Shown here one piece after another: positions 1 through 8,770 of a stretch of 64,000 nt of DNA. The stretch is taken from NCBI RefSeq assembly GCF_035967765.1, contig NZ_JAYWIT010000009.1; one strand, given 5' to 3'. The stretch is from Conexibacter stalactiti (lineage in GTDB: Bacteria > Actinomycetota > Thermoleophilia > Solirubrobacterales > Solirubrobacteraceae). Within the stretch, counting starts at the first letter, position 1, and the number at the start of each line of letters is the position of its first letter. The notes below the pieces were generated by a model that saw only the letters and a list, made by a program, of their open reading frames with translations, had not been told where the DNA came from and did not search any database. The position numbers were made by a program, and so were the translations under genes.

Positions 1-572
1 CGTTCGGTGCCCGCCGCCAGCACCCCGCCATCGGCCGTCAGCACCGTCGCGCGGGTCGGCAGCCGCGTCTCCGCCCGCAGGCGCTCGCCCCTGCGCAACC
101 CGGGGAAGGCGAGCCGCTCGCGCCACCGAACTCCCTCATTCCCGTCCTCGAGCGAGATCGGCAACGTCACCGCCGCGCGGACCGTCCCGAACGCGACCGT
201 CTGCAGCTCCAGCCGCACGCTCACCAGCTCGCCGTCGACCCGCGGCTCACCGTCCTCCACCCGCGGACCGGCCTTCGCGGTCGCCGTCGCCAGCTGCGCA
301 CGATGGGTCGCCGCGAACTCGCGCAACGACACGCGCCGCCGCACCGGCGGCGTCAACAGCCGATGCATCGTCGCGTAGTCGCCGCGTCCCCAGGCCGTGA
401 CGTACCGCTGCACGAGCGCGACCCGTTGCGCCCGCGTGTCGTCACCACCCCACAGCGCAACGCCGCCGGTCACCGCCGCGCCGACGATCACGCAGCCGGC
501 GACCAACACGATCCGCCGCTGCCGCAGCACCCGTCGTGACGGACGCCGCCTGCCTGCTGCCTGTCTCGCCAC
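1..572 (-). CDS. Penicillin-binding protein, N-terminal part (NTF2-like MecA_N domain), truncated by the window edge
   Basis: About 190 residues are visible before the left edge. A basic N-terminus (residues 1-19) is followed by one membrane anchor (about 20-40), then an NTF2-like domain of the MecA_N type (about 45-155) with the typical run QRYVTAWGRGDYATMHRLL. A linker containing WRERLAFPGL and RATVLTADGGVLAAGTE resembles the junction into the PBP dimerisation domain, where peptidoglycan transpeptidases keep a 'RG.I.DRDG.LA' motif. The transpeptidase domain itself lies outside the window, so catalytic residues cannot be checked. The start chosen is GTG at 570-572, preceded by GGGAGA (581-586). 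The expected role is cell-wall cross-linking at the outer face of the membrane. The family call is fairly secure; the PBP class is unknown. Confidence 0.75.
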   Translation of the reverse strand, partial: MARQAAGRRRPSRRVLRQRRIVLVAGCVIVGAAVTGGVALWGGDDTRAQRVALVQRYVTAWGRGDYATMHRLLTPPVRRRVSLREFAATHRAQLATATAKAGPRVEDGEPRVDGELVSVRLELQTVAFGTVRAAVTLPISLEDGNEGVRWRERLAFPGLRRGERLRAETRLPTRATVLTADGGVLAAGTE

Positions 573-626
573 GTGTCAGGTCTCCCGATCCATCCCTGCC
601 GCCGATCGGTGCCGCGCAGACGCGCG

Positions 627-659
627 AGGGCGCGATCCCGACGAGCGGGACCGCGCCCT
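627..659 (-). terminator. Stem-loop terminator after the DUF11-repeat gene
   Basis: Inverted repeat with 14 paired positions (one internal mismatch, 635/651) and a 5-base loop (641-645). It sits 23 bases past the stop codon of the secreted DUF11 protein and before the penicillin-binding gene on the same strand. It has no clear U-tract, as is common for GC-rich actinobacterial terminators. Confidence 0.6.
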
Positions 660-681
660 TTCGAGCGGCCGATGCGGGTTC

Positions 682-3600
682 TCAGCCGGTCACACCTCCG
701 GCCTTGACGCCGCCGGCGACCAGCTGGACGGCACGCTCGGCGCGTCTCGCGTTCGCGTCAGGTGCGCTGGCGACGGCGTGGTTGACCTTGCTGCCGCCGC
801 TCGTGTTGAGCGCCCGGACGGTCATCCGATACGTCGTGCTCTGACCGGCTCTGAGGACCTTCGCGGTCCAGCAGTACTGGCCTCTGATCAGCCGCGCTCT
901 CGGCGACGCTCTCACGAACGCCAGCCCACTGGGCAGGTCGTCGCACGTGCGCACGCTGCGCAGCGCGACCTTCGTCGGGTTCGTGACCGTGATCGTGTAC
1001 GTGGCGGTCTGGCCGACACGGAGCACGCGCCGGTCGACGGTCTTCGTCAGCCCGAGGTCGACCTTCGGTATGACGACCGGGACGCTGTCTCTGTTGTTTC
1101 TGGGGTTGCTGTCCTCGCTGGCGCCGATCACCGCGTTGTTGATCGCGCGACCGGTCTTGATCGCACGCGCTCTCACGGTGATCCGCACCTGCTGGCCCTC
1201 TGTGAGCGTGCCGAGCGAGCAGCGCAGGCGGTTGCCTCTGGTCGTGCAGTTGCCGACCGCCGTTCTCGCGCCGGTCAGCTTCAGCCGGCTCGGCAGCGTG
1301 TCGGTGACGGCGACCTGCTCCGCGATGCCGGGGCCGTTGTTTCTCGCCAGCAGCGTGTACGTCACCGACTGACCGAGTCTCACCCGTCTCGCCGAGACGG
1401 ACTTGACGATCGAGACGTCCGGGGTCTGGATTCTCACCTCTCTTCTGTCTCTGTTGTCTCTCGGGTCTCCGTCGTCGGGCGATCTGACCTCGGCGTTGTT
1501 GATCGCCGTGCCCGTTCTGACCGCTCTGGCGGTGACCGTGACCGTCACCTGCTGACCCTCGGCCAGCGTGCCGAGCTGGCAGGTGATCGCGCTGCCCGCC
1601 GTCGCGCACGTCCCGACCGGCGTGGTGACGCCGGTGACCATCAGCTGCTGGGGCATCTGATCGCTCACGACGACCTGGCGCGCGCTGCCGGGACCATGGT
1701 TTCTGACGAACAGCGCGTACGTCACCGATTCGCCGAGCTTGACCGTCGGGGAGGAGACCGACTTCACGAGCGAGACGTTCGGTCTCGGCGTCTCGATCTC
1801 TCTCTCGTCTCTGTTGTCTCTCGGGTCTCTGTCGCCCGGCGAGGTGATCTCCGCGTTGTTGACGTGTCTGCCCGCCACCAGCGGTCTCGCCGTGACGGTG
1901 ATCGTCTCGACCTGGCCCGGGGCCAGCCGGCCCAGCTCGCATCTGACGTCGTTGCCCGCGCTCGCGCAGGAGCCCTTCGAGCTGCTGGCGCCGATCAGCG
2001 CCAGGCCGTCGGGCATGTCGTCGGTCACGACGACGTCGTCTGCGGTGCCCGGTCCGTCGTTTCTCGCCGTCAGCGTATAGGTGACCGTCTCGCCGAGCTT
2101 GACGAGCGGGGCGGAGACGGTCTTCCTGATGCTGACGTTGAACGGCGGGTTGAAGCCGAAGTCGTGCGTGTGGTCGTTGTGACCGGCCGCGCCCGTTCTG
2201 AGTCTGTCGACGACGAACGCGCCGTCTCTGACGCCGTTGGAGTCGCGCAGCGCCGCGTCGGTGTGATCGTCGGTCGGCTGGTAGCCGTCAAGCGGGGCCT
2301 GGCCGAGCGGGATCCGGACCGTGTAGTCGCTGTTCGGCTGGATGCCGTCGGTGACGTTGCCCTCGTTGAAGTAGTACTGGCCGGCGGCGTCGGTCGTCGT
2401 CGTCGCGATCACTGCGCCGCTGCCGTCGAGCAGCTCGACGGTGACGCCGGCGATCGGCGCCTCGCCGGGATCTTGCACGCCGTCCTTGTCGGGATCGATC
2501 CAGACGTAGTTGCCGATCTCGATCGGCGCCGCGTCGCACAGCGCCTCGAGGTCGCCGAGGCCGTTGGCCTTGGCGAACGTGGCGCCGACTCTGCCGTCGT
2601 GCGAGTAGACGTTGTAGCCCTTCTCGCGCGAGCCGTCGCTGTTGTCGAGGTACAGCACGCCGGCCGAGGCGTTGGGGCCGGCCGAGTCCGGACACGAGTT
2701 CGTCACCATCCCGGCAGGGCACTGGTCGGCGACGTCCTGGGCCGACATCCGCAGGGCCGCGTAGCCCGGGATCTGCAGCATGCCGCCGAGGCCGGTGTAG
2801 TCATGAGCGCCGTTGTAGGCGCCGGGCGGATCGAAGTTGTAGTCCTGGTCCCAGTAGAAGAGGCCGCCGCCCGGCCCCCAGCCGGCGACGTTCTGCGGGC
2901 CGGAGCCGGTCAGGCCGCCGCAGACGCCGTTGCTCTCGAGCGCGAACGTCCCGCCGCCGGCGGCGCAGGTGCGGAGGTTGTAGCCCGACTGCGCGCCACC
3001 CTCCAGGCCAGTGCCGTCCGGGAAGACCGAGCCGGCGCCGACCTGGTCGGGGGAGCGGTCGCGGATGCCGAGCACCATGTCGTCGCCGACGAACTCGATG
3101 TCGGACAGCATCGGCTGCGCATAGACGCCAGCGCCGCTGATCACGTCTCTCGTCGACTGCGAGGTCCACGGGTGCCAGTCGGCGCTCGGCCCGGTGTCGC
3201 AGGTCGGCTCAGGGAATCTGCTCGTCGGCGGCCGCGTGATGCAGAGGCGGTCGGACTCGAGCACCTGGTCGAGGACGGGGCTCGCGCTGAACGTCCCGGT
3301 CGCCGGATCGAAGGTGTAGACGTACACTCTCATCCGGTTGTCGCCGAGGTTGGCGGCGCTGGGCGGATCGCCGACGCTCGCCATCGAGCAGACGCCGCCG
3401 ACGTAGACGAGCCCGTTGTGGAAGGCGGTGCCCATCGGGCGCGCGTCGCCGGCCGGCACGCAGGGGCTGGGGATCGTGACGGCGTCGACCGCTCCCGGCG
3501 CCGGTGAGCTGCCGTCGGCCGGAACGGGGATCCGCAGCAGCTGTCGGGTGGCGAGCCCGACCGTGTACAGCGTCGAGCCGTCGAGGCTGCTGCTGAGGTT

Positions 3601-4506
3601 GCCGAGGCCGGTGTTGCCGACGGCGTCCCAGGCGCCTGAGTCGTTGATCCAGCCGCCGGTCGCGCGCGTCGCCGTGCCGGCCGGATCGCCCGGCAGGTCG
3701 TTGACGTCGAAGAACAGCGTCGCGTTCGGGGTGCCGGCCTCGGCCTGGTCGACGTCGGTGCGGTAGATCGCGCCCGGACCGCCCGGACCCCAGTCGGCAT
3801 GGCGCTTGGTGTACGTCGCCGAGTAGAGGTGGTCCGAGCCGGTCGGCTGGTTGACGCCGAAGACGGAGCCCACCTGGGAGAAGGTCGCCGCGGGAAACTG
3901 CGTTCCGAGCCCGGCCGGGTTCGGCGTCACGTTGTTCGGCGTGCCGTCGGAGATCAGCCGGATCGCCGCGTCGCCGGCATGGTCGCCGTCCCGCGCGCCG
4001 AACTGCATGCAGGCCAACGCCAGCTGCGGGTTGTCCTGGCAGTAGTTGGCCGGCTGCAGCACGCCGACGTCGAGGCCGCTGACGTTGCCGCCGGAGAGGT
4101 CGGCGAACTGCACCGTCGTCCCGGATCTCGAGCCGTGGCGAGCGGGCTGGTAGCCGGCCGGCAGGTCGGTGAACTCGACCCGCACGCGGCCGGCTGGATC
4201 TGGGACGTTGAGGCTGTACGTGCCGTCGGCGGCCGTTCTGCCGCTGGCGAGCACCGCGCCGCCGGGGCCGTAGGCCGTCACCGTGAGGCCGCCGACCCCG
4301 CTGTCGACCTGCGGGCTCGTGTTGCGAACGCCGTTGTCGTTGAAGTCCTCGAACGCCGCGCCGGAGACCGTCGCCGCCGAGGCCGCGGCGGGCAGCGCGA
4401 GGACTGCGGCGGCGGCGGCCAGCGGCAGCACCGTCAGCCGTCCACGGCGCCGCAGCGCGCCGGTGGCGGCGCGCGGCCGCGATCGGCGATTCTCAGATGG
4501 GCGCAT
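682..4506 (-). CDS. Large secreted protein with SdrD B-like and four DUF11 repeats
   Basis: A 1274-residue exported protein. The start ATG at 4504-4506 has a perfect AGGAGG (4513-4518). Residues 1-44 form a signal peptide ending ALPAAASA. An SdrD/Cna-B-like domain follows (about 46-120, AFEDFNDNGVRN), then about 540 residues resembling a surface or propeller-like region without a clear family. A second SdrD-like domain (about 660-750, GNYVWIDPDKDGVQDPGEAP) shows the calcium-binding-type DxDxDG run. Four DUF11 repeats of about 120 residues then begin near 792, 913, 1034 and 1152 (VSIRKT, VSLVKS, VSIVKS, LGLTKT). No LPXTG motif or C-terminal membrane anchor is seen, so it may be released or non-covalently retained. 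Arginine is very often AGA. The substrate or partner is unknown; an adhesin or matrix role is inference. Confidence 0.85.
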   Translation of the reverse strand: MRPSENRRSRPRAATGALRRRGRLTVLPLAAAAAVLALPAAASAATVSGAAFEDFNDNGVRNTSPQVDSGVGGLTVTAYGPGGAVLASGRTAADGTYSLNVPDPAGRVRVEFTDLPAGYQPARHGSRSGTTVQFADLSGGNVSGLDVGVLQPANYCQDNPQLALACMQFGARDGDHAGDAAIRLISDGTPNNVTPNPAGLGTQFPAATFSQVGSVFGVNQPTGSDHLYSATYTKRHADWGPGGPGAIYRTDVDQAEAGTPNATLFFDVNDLPGDPAGTATRATGGWINDSGAWDAVGNTGLGNLSSSLDGSTLYTVGLATRQLLRIPVPADGSSPAPGAVDAVTIPSPCVPAGDARPMGTAFHNGLVYVGGVCSMASVGDPPSAANLGDNRMRVYVYTFDPATGTFSASPVLDQVLESDRLCITRPPTSRFPEPTCDTGPSADWHPWTSQSTRDVISGAGVYAQPMLSDIEFVGDDMVLGIRDRSPDQVGAGSVFPDGTGLEGGAQSGYNLRTCAAGGGTFALESNGVCGGLTGSGPQNVAGWGPGGGLFYWDQDYNFDPPGAYNGAHDYTGLGGMLQIPGYAALRMSAQDVADQCPAGMVTNSCPDSAGPNASAGVLYLDNSDGSREKGYNVYSHDGRVGATFAKANGLGDLEALCDAAPIEIGNYVWIDPDKDGVQDPGEAPIAGVTVELLDGSGAVIATTTTDAAGQYYFNEGNVTDGIQPNSDYTVRIPLGQAPLDGYQPTDDHTDAALRDSNGVRDGAFVVDRLRTGAAGHNDHTHDFGFNPPFNVSIRKTVSAPLVKLGETVTYTLTARNDGPGTADDVVVTDDMPDGLALIGASSSKGSCASAGNDVRCELGRLAPGQVETITVTARPLVAGRHVNNAEITSPGDRDPRDNRDEREIETPRPNVSLVKSVSSPTVKLGESVTYALFVRNHGPGSARQVVVSDQMPQQLMVTGVTTPVGTCATAGSAITCQLGTLAEGQQVTVTVTARAVRTGTAINNAEVRSPDDGDPRDNRDRREVRIQTPDVSIVKSVSARRVRLGQSVTYTLLARNNGPGIAEQVAVTDTLPSRLKLTGARTAVGNCTTRGNRLRCSLGTLTEGQQVRITVRARAIKTGRAINNAVIGASEDSNPRNNRDSVPVVIPKVDLGLTKTVDRRVLRVGQTATYTITVTNPTKVALRSVRTCDDLPSGLAFVRASPRARLIRGQYCWTAKVLRAGQSTTYRMTVRALNTSGGSKVNHAVASAPDANARRAERAVQLVAGGVKAGGVTG
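1040..2150 (-). repeat. Tandem DUF11 coding repeats, about 360 bp period
   Basis: Four consecutive coding repeats begin near 2130, 1770, 1410 and 1050 on the minus strand, each about 360 bp. The first three share (V/I)-x-K-(S/T)-V at the start, YTL..RN.GPG in the middle and NNA(E/V) followed by a D-P-R-(D/N)-N-R end. The last copy is the most diverged. Confidence 0.8.
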
Positions 4507-4830
4507 GTCCCACCTCCTGTTGCCGGTCGCGGCCGTCACCTGCGCGCCGTTCGCTGTTCGTGCCTGGCTGCACCTGAACTCCCTTTGGTGAAGAACTGTT
4601 GATGCGTTGATGCGCGCCAGGTATCCACCAAACGCAGCGCGACGCCAACATGGGCGGCGGGCAACCACTCCAACGTCGCCCCTCGAACGTCGCACCAGGA
4701 AGCCGGTTGCACAGCTTTGACGTTCGATCAGGCGACCGAAACTCCATCTGTCGCGAGTCGCAGGGGGGCGTCCGCACGGGCGCCGCGACGGGCCCAAGAT
4801 GAGCCCTGCACCACGCACGACCACCTGCCC
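4507..4830. other. Divergent intergenic region between the DUF11 gene and the LuxR/MalT-type regulator
   Basis: It holds the ribosome-binding site of the minus-strand gene (4513-4518) and must contain promoters for both directions. No convincing -35/-10 pair was found by eye. An alternative TTG start for the regulator at 4717 would shorten the region. Confidence 0.5.
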
Positions 4831-7077
4831 GTGAGAGACCTGAGCGCACCACTCGTCAACGAAGCCAAGCTGCGGGTGCCGCACGTGCACCGCGAGACGA
4901 TCGGGCGCCGCCGCGTGACACGGCTGCTGCTGGCAGGCGACTCGCGCCCGCTGACGGTCGTCTGCGCCCCAGCCGGGTTCGGGAAGACGACGGCGTTGGC
5001 GCAGTGGGTCGAGACGGCTCCGCAGCCGACGGCGTGGCTGTCGCTCGATGCGCACGACGACGACCCGCGGCGGCTCGTCGCGCATCTGCTGGCGGCGCTG
5101 GAGCGAGTGCGGCCCGGGGCCGCGAGCGAGGCCGAACGGGCGTTGCGCGGCGGCTCCGATCTGTTGGAGACCGTGCTGCCGCTGCTGCTCGACGCACTCG
5201 CTCACGCAGCGACGCCGGACGGGCTGGCGATCGTGTTCGACGACTGGCACCTCGTGCGCGAGCCGCCCTGCCAGCGCCTGCTGACCGCGCTGATCGACTC
5301 GCTGCCGCCGCGAGTGCGCGTCGTCGTCGCGAGCCGCAGCGCCCCGCCGCTGCGCCTCGCCCGGCGGCGTGCGGCAGGCACGATCGCCGAGATCGGACGA
5401 GAGGCACTCACGTTCCGGCCGGCGGAGACCGAGCGGCTGCTCAACGGCGCGCTCGCGCTCGCGCTGCGCCCAGACCAGCTCGCGGCCGTCGAGGAGCGCA
5501 TCGCCGGGTGGCCCGTCGGGCTCGCGCTGGTCGGCGCCTCGATGCCGGCCAAGCCCGACCGCGACCGCTTCCTGCAAGCGTTCTCGCGTTCGCGCAGCGA
5601 CGTCGCCGAATACCTCGTCGACGAGGTCCTCGACCAGCTCGACCCGGCTCTGCGCGTCTTCCTGCGGCGCACCTCGATCCTCAGCCGGCTCAACGAGTCG
5701 CTGTGCGCGGCGGTGCTCGACGATCCCGCCGCCGGCGAGCTGCTCGACGAAGCCCGCCGCTCCGACCTCTTCCTGACCGTCCTCGACGACGCCGACCCCG
5801 GCGGCACGTGGATGCGGTGCCATCAGCTGTTCGCCGAGCTGCTGGAGCGCGAGCTGCGCGTGCGCGAGCCCGCCCTCATCGCCACCCTCCACCTGCGCGC
5901 GTCGCGGTGGTACGAGGAGCGCGGCCGCGTCGAGGAGGCGATCGTCCATGCGAGCGCAGCCGGCGACGGGCATCGCGCCGCCGCGCTCGTCCATCGGCAC
6001 GGGGAGCGGCTCATGCGCACGCGGCAGTACCTCTCGGTGCGACGGCTGATCGACGCGATTCCGCCCGACCGCGGCGAGTTCGGTCCGTACTGCCGAGCGC
6101 TCCACCTGCTCGCCGGCGGACTGGACGGCGTCTCTCCGGACGAGATGTACGCCGGCTTCCGCGAACTGCGAGCCGACTACGCCTCACCGGGGGTCGAACT
6201 GCTCGTCGAGCACTGTCTGCTGTCGCCGTTCTTCGGCCGCGTCAGGGAGGCAGTCGAGCGCGGACGAGCGCTGTCCGGGCGCACCCGCGAGCAGCCGCTC
6301 AGCGTCCGTGCGGCGGTCGCCGCCAACCTCGGCGTCCTGCTGTGGTTCGCCGGCGAGAGCCGCGCGGCGCAGGCGGTGCTGGAGCCCCACGTCGATGCGA
6401 TGGTCGAGCGCCGGCGCACGTGGGCGCTCGCGACGCTCGCGCTCGCCGACCTCGACAGCGGTCTGACCGAGCGCGCGCTCGCCCGCGCCAGCGCAGCGAT
6501 CTCGGAGGTCGAGGAGAACGGCGGCGAGTCAGCGTTCGAGCACGCGTTGGTCTATCAGGCGGCCACCTGCGTCCTGCGCGCGGCCGGTCGGCGCGAGCAG
6601 GCGGAAGCGACGCTCGCGCGCGCGGCTCGGCTCACGCGCAAGATCCCAGACTCGCTGTACGACGCCTTCACGCTGCTGCTGCAAGCCGAGCTGGAGCTCG
6701 ACCGCCGCGACCGTTCCGGGGCCCGCGAAGCCGCGACCGCGGCCCGCGCGATCATCGCTCGCTACCCCGACGTCGGCGTCCTGGAGCCGCGGCTCGCCGC
6801 CGTCGAGGCCGCGCTCAGACGCGAAGCCGGGGAGCTGCTGGGGAGCGATCTGACGAGAGCCGAGCGGCGCGTGCTCGAGCTGCTCCCGAGCGACCTCAGT
6901 CGCAGCGGGATCGCCGCCGCCCTCTATCTCTCGCAGGACACCGTCGGCTCCCACCTGCGGCGCATCTACCGCCGGCTCGGCGTCAGCTCGCGCGCGGAAG
7001 CGGTCGCGGCCGCACGCGCGTCCGGATTGCTCGCACCGGCGGCGGCTCCCGAACCGGCGGCGAATTCACCCCGGTGA
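4831..7077 (+). CDS. LuxR-family ATP-dependent transcriptional regulator (MalT/LAL type)
   Basis: A signal-transducing STAND ATPase regulator of about 748 residues. Walker A is APAGFGKTT (residues about 46-54) and a Walker B-like stretch is AIVFDDWHLV. A helical TPR-like sensor region (about 330-650) is followed by a C-terminal LuxR helix-turn-helix starting at LTRAERRVLELL (about 673) and including LSQDTVGSHLRRIYRRLGV. The first residues (LVNEAKLRVP.VHRETIGRRRV) match the usual N-terminus of MalT-like proteins, so GTG at 4831 was preferred. A longer in-frame TTG start at 4717, behind AGGAAG, is possible. MalT-type proteins bind an effector and ATP, oligomerise and activate promoters. The target is unknown; it is divergent from the DUF11 gene and upstream of a second LuxR regulator. 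Confidence 0.85.
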   Translation: MRDLSAPLVNEAKLRVPHVHRETIGRRRVTRLLLAGDSRPLTVVCAPAGFGKTTALAQWVETAPQPTAWLSLDAHDDDPRRLVAHLLAALERVRPGAASEAERALRGGSDLLETVLPLLLDALAHAATPDGLAIVFDDWHLVREPPCQRLLTALIDSLPPRVRVVVASRSAPPLRLARRRAAGTIAEIGREALTFRPAETERLLNGALALALRPDQLAAVEERIAGWPVGLALVGASMPAKPDRDRFLQAFSRSRSDVAEYLVDEVLDQLDPALRVFLRRTSILSRLNESLCAAVLDDPAAGELLDEARRSDLFLTVLDDADPGGTWMRCHQLFAELLERELRVREPALIATLHLRASRWYEERGRVEEAIVHASAAGDGHRAAALVHRHGERLMRTRQYLSVRRLIDAIPPDRGEFGPYCRALHLLAGGLDGVSPDEMYAGFRELRADYASPGVELLVEHCLLSPFFGRVREAVERGRALSGRTREQPLSVRAAVAANLGVLLWFAGESRAAQAVLEPHVDAMVERRRTWALATLALADLDSGLTERALARASAAISEVEENGGESAFEHALVYQAATCVLRAAGRREQAEATLARAARLTRKIPDSLYDAFTLLLQAELELDRRDRSGAREAATAARAIIARYPDVGVLEPRLAAVEAALRREAGELLGSDLTRAERRVLELLPSDLSRSGIAAALYLSQDTVGSHLRRIYRRLGVSSRAEAVAAARASGLLAPAAAPEPAANSPR

Positions 7078-7081
7078 ATTC
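7062..7081. promoter_or_regulatory. 20-bp perfect inverted repeat, possible LuxR-type operator
   Basis: GAATTCACC-cc-GGTGAATTC has two perfect 9-bp arms around a 2-bp centre and overlaps the stop codon of the upstream regulator. It lies 136 bp before the next regulator gene. Its size matches 20-bp LuxR-type palindromes. A short hairpin terminator is the alternative. Confidence 0.4.
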
Positions 7082-7216
7082 GGGGCCACGGCGGTCCGGG
7101 CGCGCGAGTGCTGGGTACGGTGTCGCGCAGCGGGCGAGTCTTCCGCGCCGGCCCTGGGCAGGGAGCTGCGGCGTCGTTGAGGACGGGCTCGAGGTGACCG
7201 ACGATGCGGAGCGCGA

Positions 7217-8770
7217 ATGGGAGCGAGCGGCGTGCCTGGCGGCGTCGTGGTGCGGCGGGACGGGGGTTCGCGAAGCGGGCGCGGCGACGGGTCGCCGCAG
7301 GTCTCGCACGCGGCCGATGCGCGGCTGACGGACGCGGCCGGCGCGCTCTCCGTCATCGTGCTCGAGGCCGTCGCGCGTCAGCTGCATCCGGACGCGGCCA
7401 CCTTCTTCACCGTCGACTCGGCTGATGAGGTGCGCCGCTCGATCGTGCACCGGGAGGGATCGCCGCGGGCCGCGGTCGCGACGGTCGCGAGCTGGAAGCA
7501 GGCGCTGCGCGAGATCGACCCGCTCGCGCCGCGGGCGCTGTCGACGGTACGAAGCGCGGTCGCCACCTTCGCCGACGTCGGCGGGATCGAGGTCGCGGTC
7601 CTCCGAAGACCGCGGGTGGAGGCGACGTACCGCCGCATCGGCGTCGTCAACGACGCGCGGCTGCTGGTGCGCGCCGGCGACCGGGTGGTCGCCGGCGTCA
7701 CGCTGTGGCGCCGGCTCCGCAGCCGGCGCTGGACGCCCCAGCAGCTGGAGACGTTGGCGGCGCTCCAACCGCTCGTCGAGCACGCCTATCTCGAGGCGGT
7801 CGGCGACGCGCCGGGTGAGGACCTGCTCATGGCGACGCTCACCAGCCGCGAGCGGGAGGTCGCGCGGCTGATCGCCCGCGGCGCGACGAACGCCGAGATC
7901 GCCCGTGCCCTGCGCATCGGGCTCGAGACGGTGAAGTCGCACACGCGCGCGATCCTGATGAAGCTCGGGGCGCGGACCCGCCGCGACGTGATGCGGCGTC
8001 TCGCGCCCGCCTCCGAGCCGGCGGCGGCGGCCGCGGATGACGAGGAGGCGGCGGGGCGGCTGCTGGGCGCGCTGCTGCGGTGGTCACGCAGCCGCTTCGA
8101 CGGCAGCGCGGGTGGCTACGCCGTGCTCTCCGGGCGGGGGAACGTCATCGACGGTGCGACGGCGCTCGCCGAGGCGACCGGCGACCGGCGGTCCGCCGAG
8201 CGGTCGCGCGCGCTCCACGCAGCGCTCTTGACGCCGGCGTTCGTCCGCCGCGTGATCGGCGAGGGCGCGAACTGGGACGTCGTCGCGGCCGCCGCGACCC
8301 ATCCACATCCAGACCGTGTCGACGCGCTGGCCGCGGCCGCCCGATGGTCTTCGCCGCTCGTGCTGGTGGTGCGCCTGCACGGGCGCGCTGCCGGGCTCGT
8401 GTGGGTCGTGCGGGCGCGGCGCTCCGATCGGGGCGAGGGCCGTGCGGTCGCCGACGTGCGCGCGATGCAGCCGTTGGTCGAGGCGGCCGCGGCACCGCTG
8501 CTGCGTCGCGCGGTCACGCGTGCGCCGGCGCCGGCGGGGTTCGTGCCGGCGGGGTTGACGCCGCGGGAGTGGGAGGTCGCGCGCCTCTCGACGGCGGGCG
8601 CCAGCAACGCCGAGATCGCACAGGCGCTCGGGATCTCCGAGGCGACGGTCAAGTCGCACATGACGCGCGTGCTGGTGAAGTGCGGCGTCCGCTCGCGGGC
8701 ACAGCTGATCGCGCTCGTGCAACGCCACCCCACGACGGCGGGAGGGCCCTCGTGCGCGCGCCTCGGCTGA
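7217..8770 (+). CDS. Transcriptional regulator with two LuxR-type HTH domains (internal duplication)
   Basis: A 517-residue protein built of two similar halves. Each half has a sensor-like stretch of about 150-180 residues ending near (L/M)QPLVE, followed by a LuxR/GerE helix-turn-helix. HTH1 begins at LTSREREVARLIARG (residue 208) and HTH2 at LTPREWEVARLSTAG (residue 447). Both contain NAEIA.AL.I...TVKSH, so both look functional. The sensor parts have no recognised motif; GAF-like folds are possible. The start ATG at 7217 has GGAG 5 bases upstream. The gene ends inside the peroxidase gene (19-bp overlap), so it is very likely the first gene of the following operon and may control it. Confidence 0.8.
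   Translation: MGASGVPGGVVVRRDGGSRSGRGDGSPQVSHAADARLTDAAGALSVIVLEAVARQLHPDAATFFTVDSADEVRRSIVHREGSPRAAVATVASWKQALREIDPLAPRALSTVRSAVATFADVGGIEVAVLRRPRVEATYRRIGVVNDARLLVRAGDRVVAGVTLWRRLRSRRWTPQQLETLAALQPLVEHAYLEAVGDAPGEDLLMATLTSREREVARLIARGATNAEIARALRIGLETVKSHTRAILMKLGARTRRDVMRRLAPASEPAAAAADDEEAAGRLLGALLRWSRSRFDGSAGGYAVLSGRGNVIDGATALAEATGDRRSAERSRALHAALLTPAFVRRVIGEGANWDVVAAAATHPHPDRVDALAAAARWSSPLVLVVRLHGRAAGLVWVVRARRSDRGEGRAVADVRAMQPLVEAAAAPLLRRAVTRAPAPAGFVPAGLTPREWEVARLSTAGASNAEIAQALGISEATVKSHMTRVLVKCGVRSRAQLIALVQRHPTTAGGPSCARLG

Noticed and set aside
397..3507. A 1036-residue plus-strand open frame
   Set aside because: It is Arg/Asp/Val-rich low-complexity translation antisense to the DUF11 gene and lacks a ribosome-binding site or recognisable domain.
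682..6105. A 1807-residue minus-strand open frame
   Set aside because: The part upstream of 4506 is the shadow of the LuxR/MalT-type regulator on the other strand. A signal peptide and AGGAGG place the true start at 4506.
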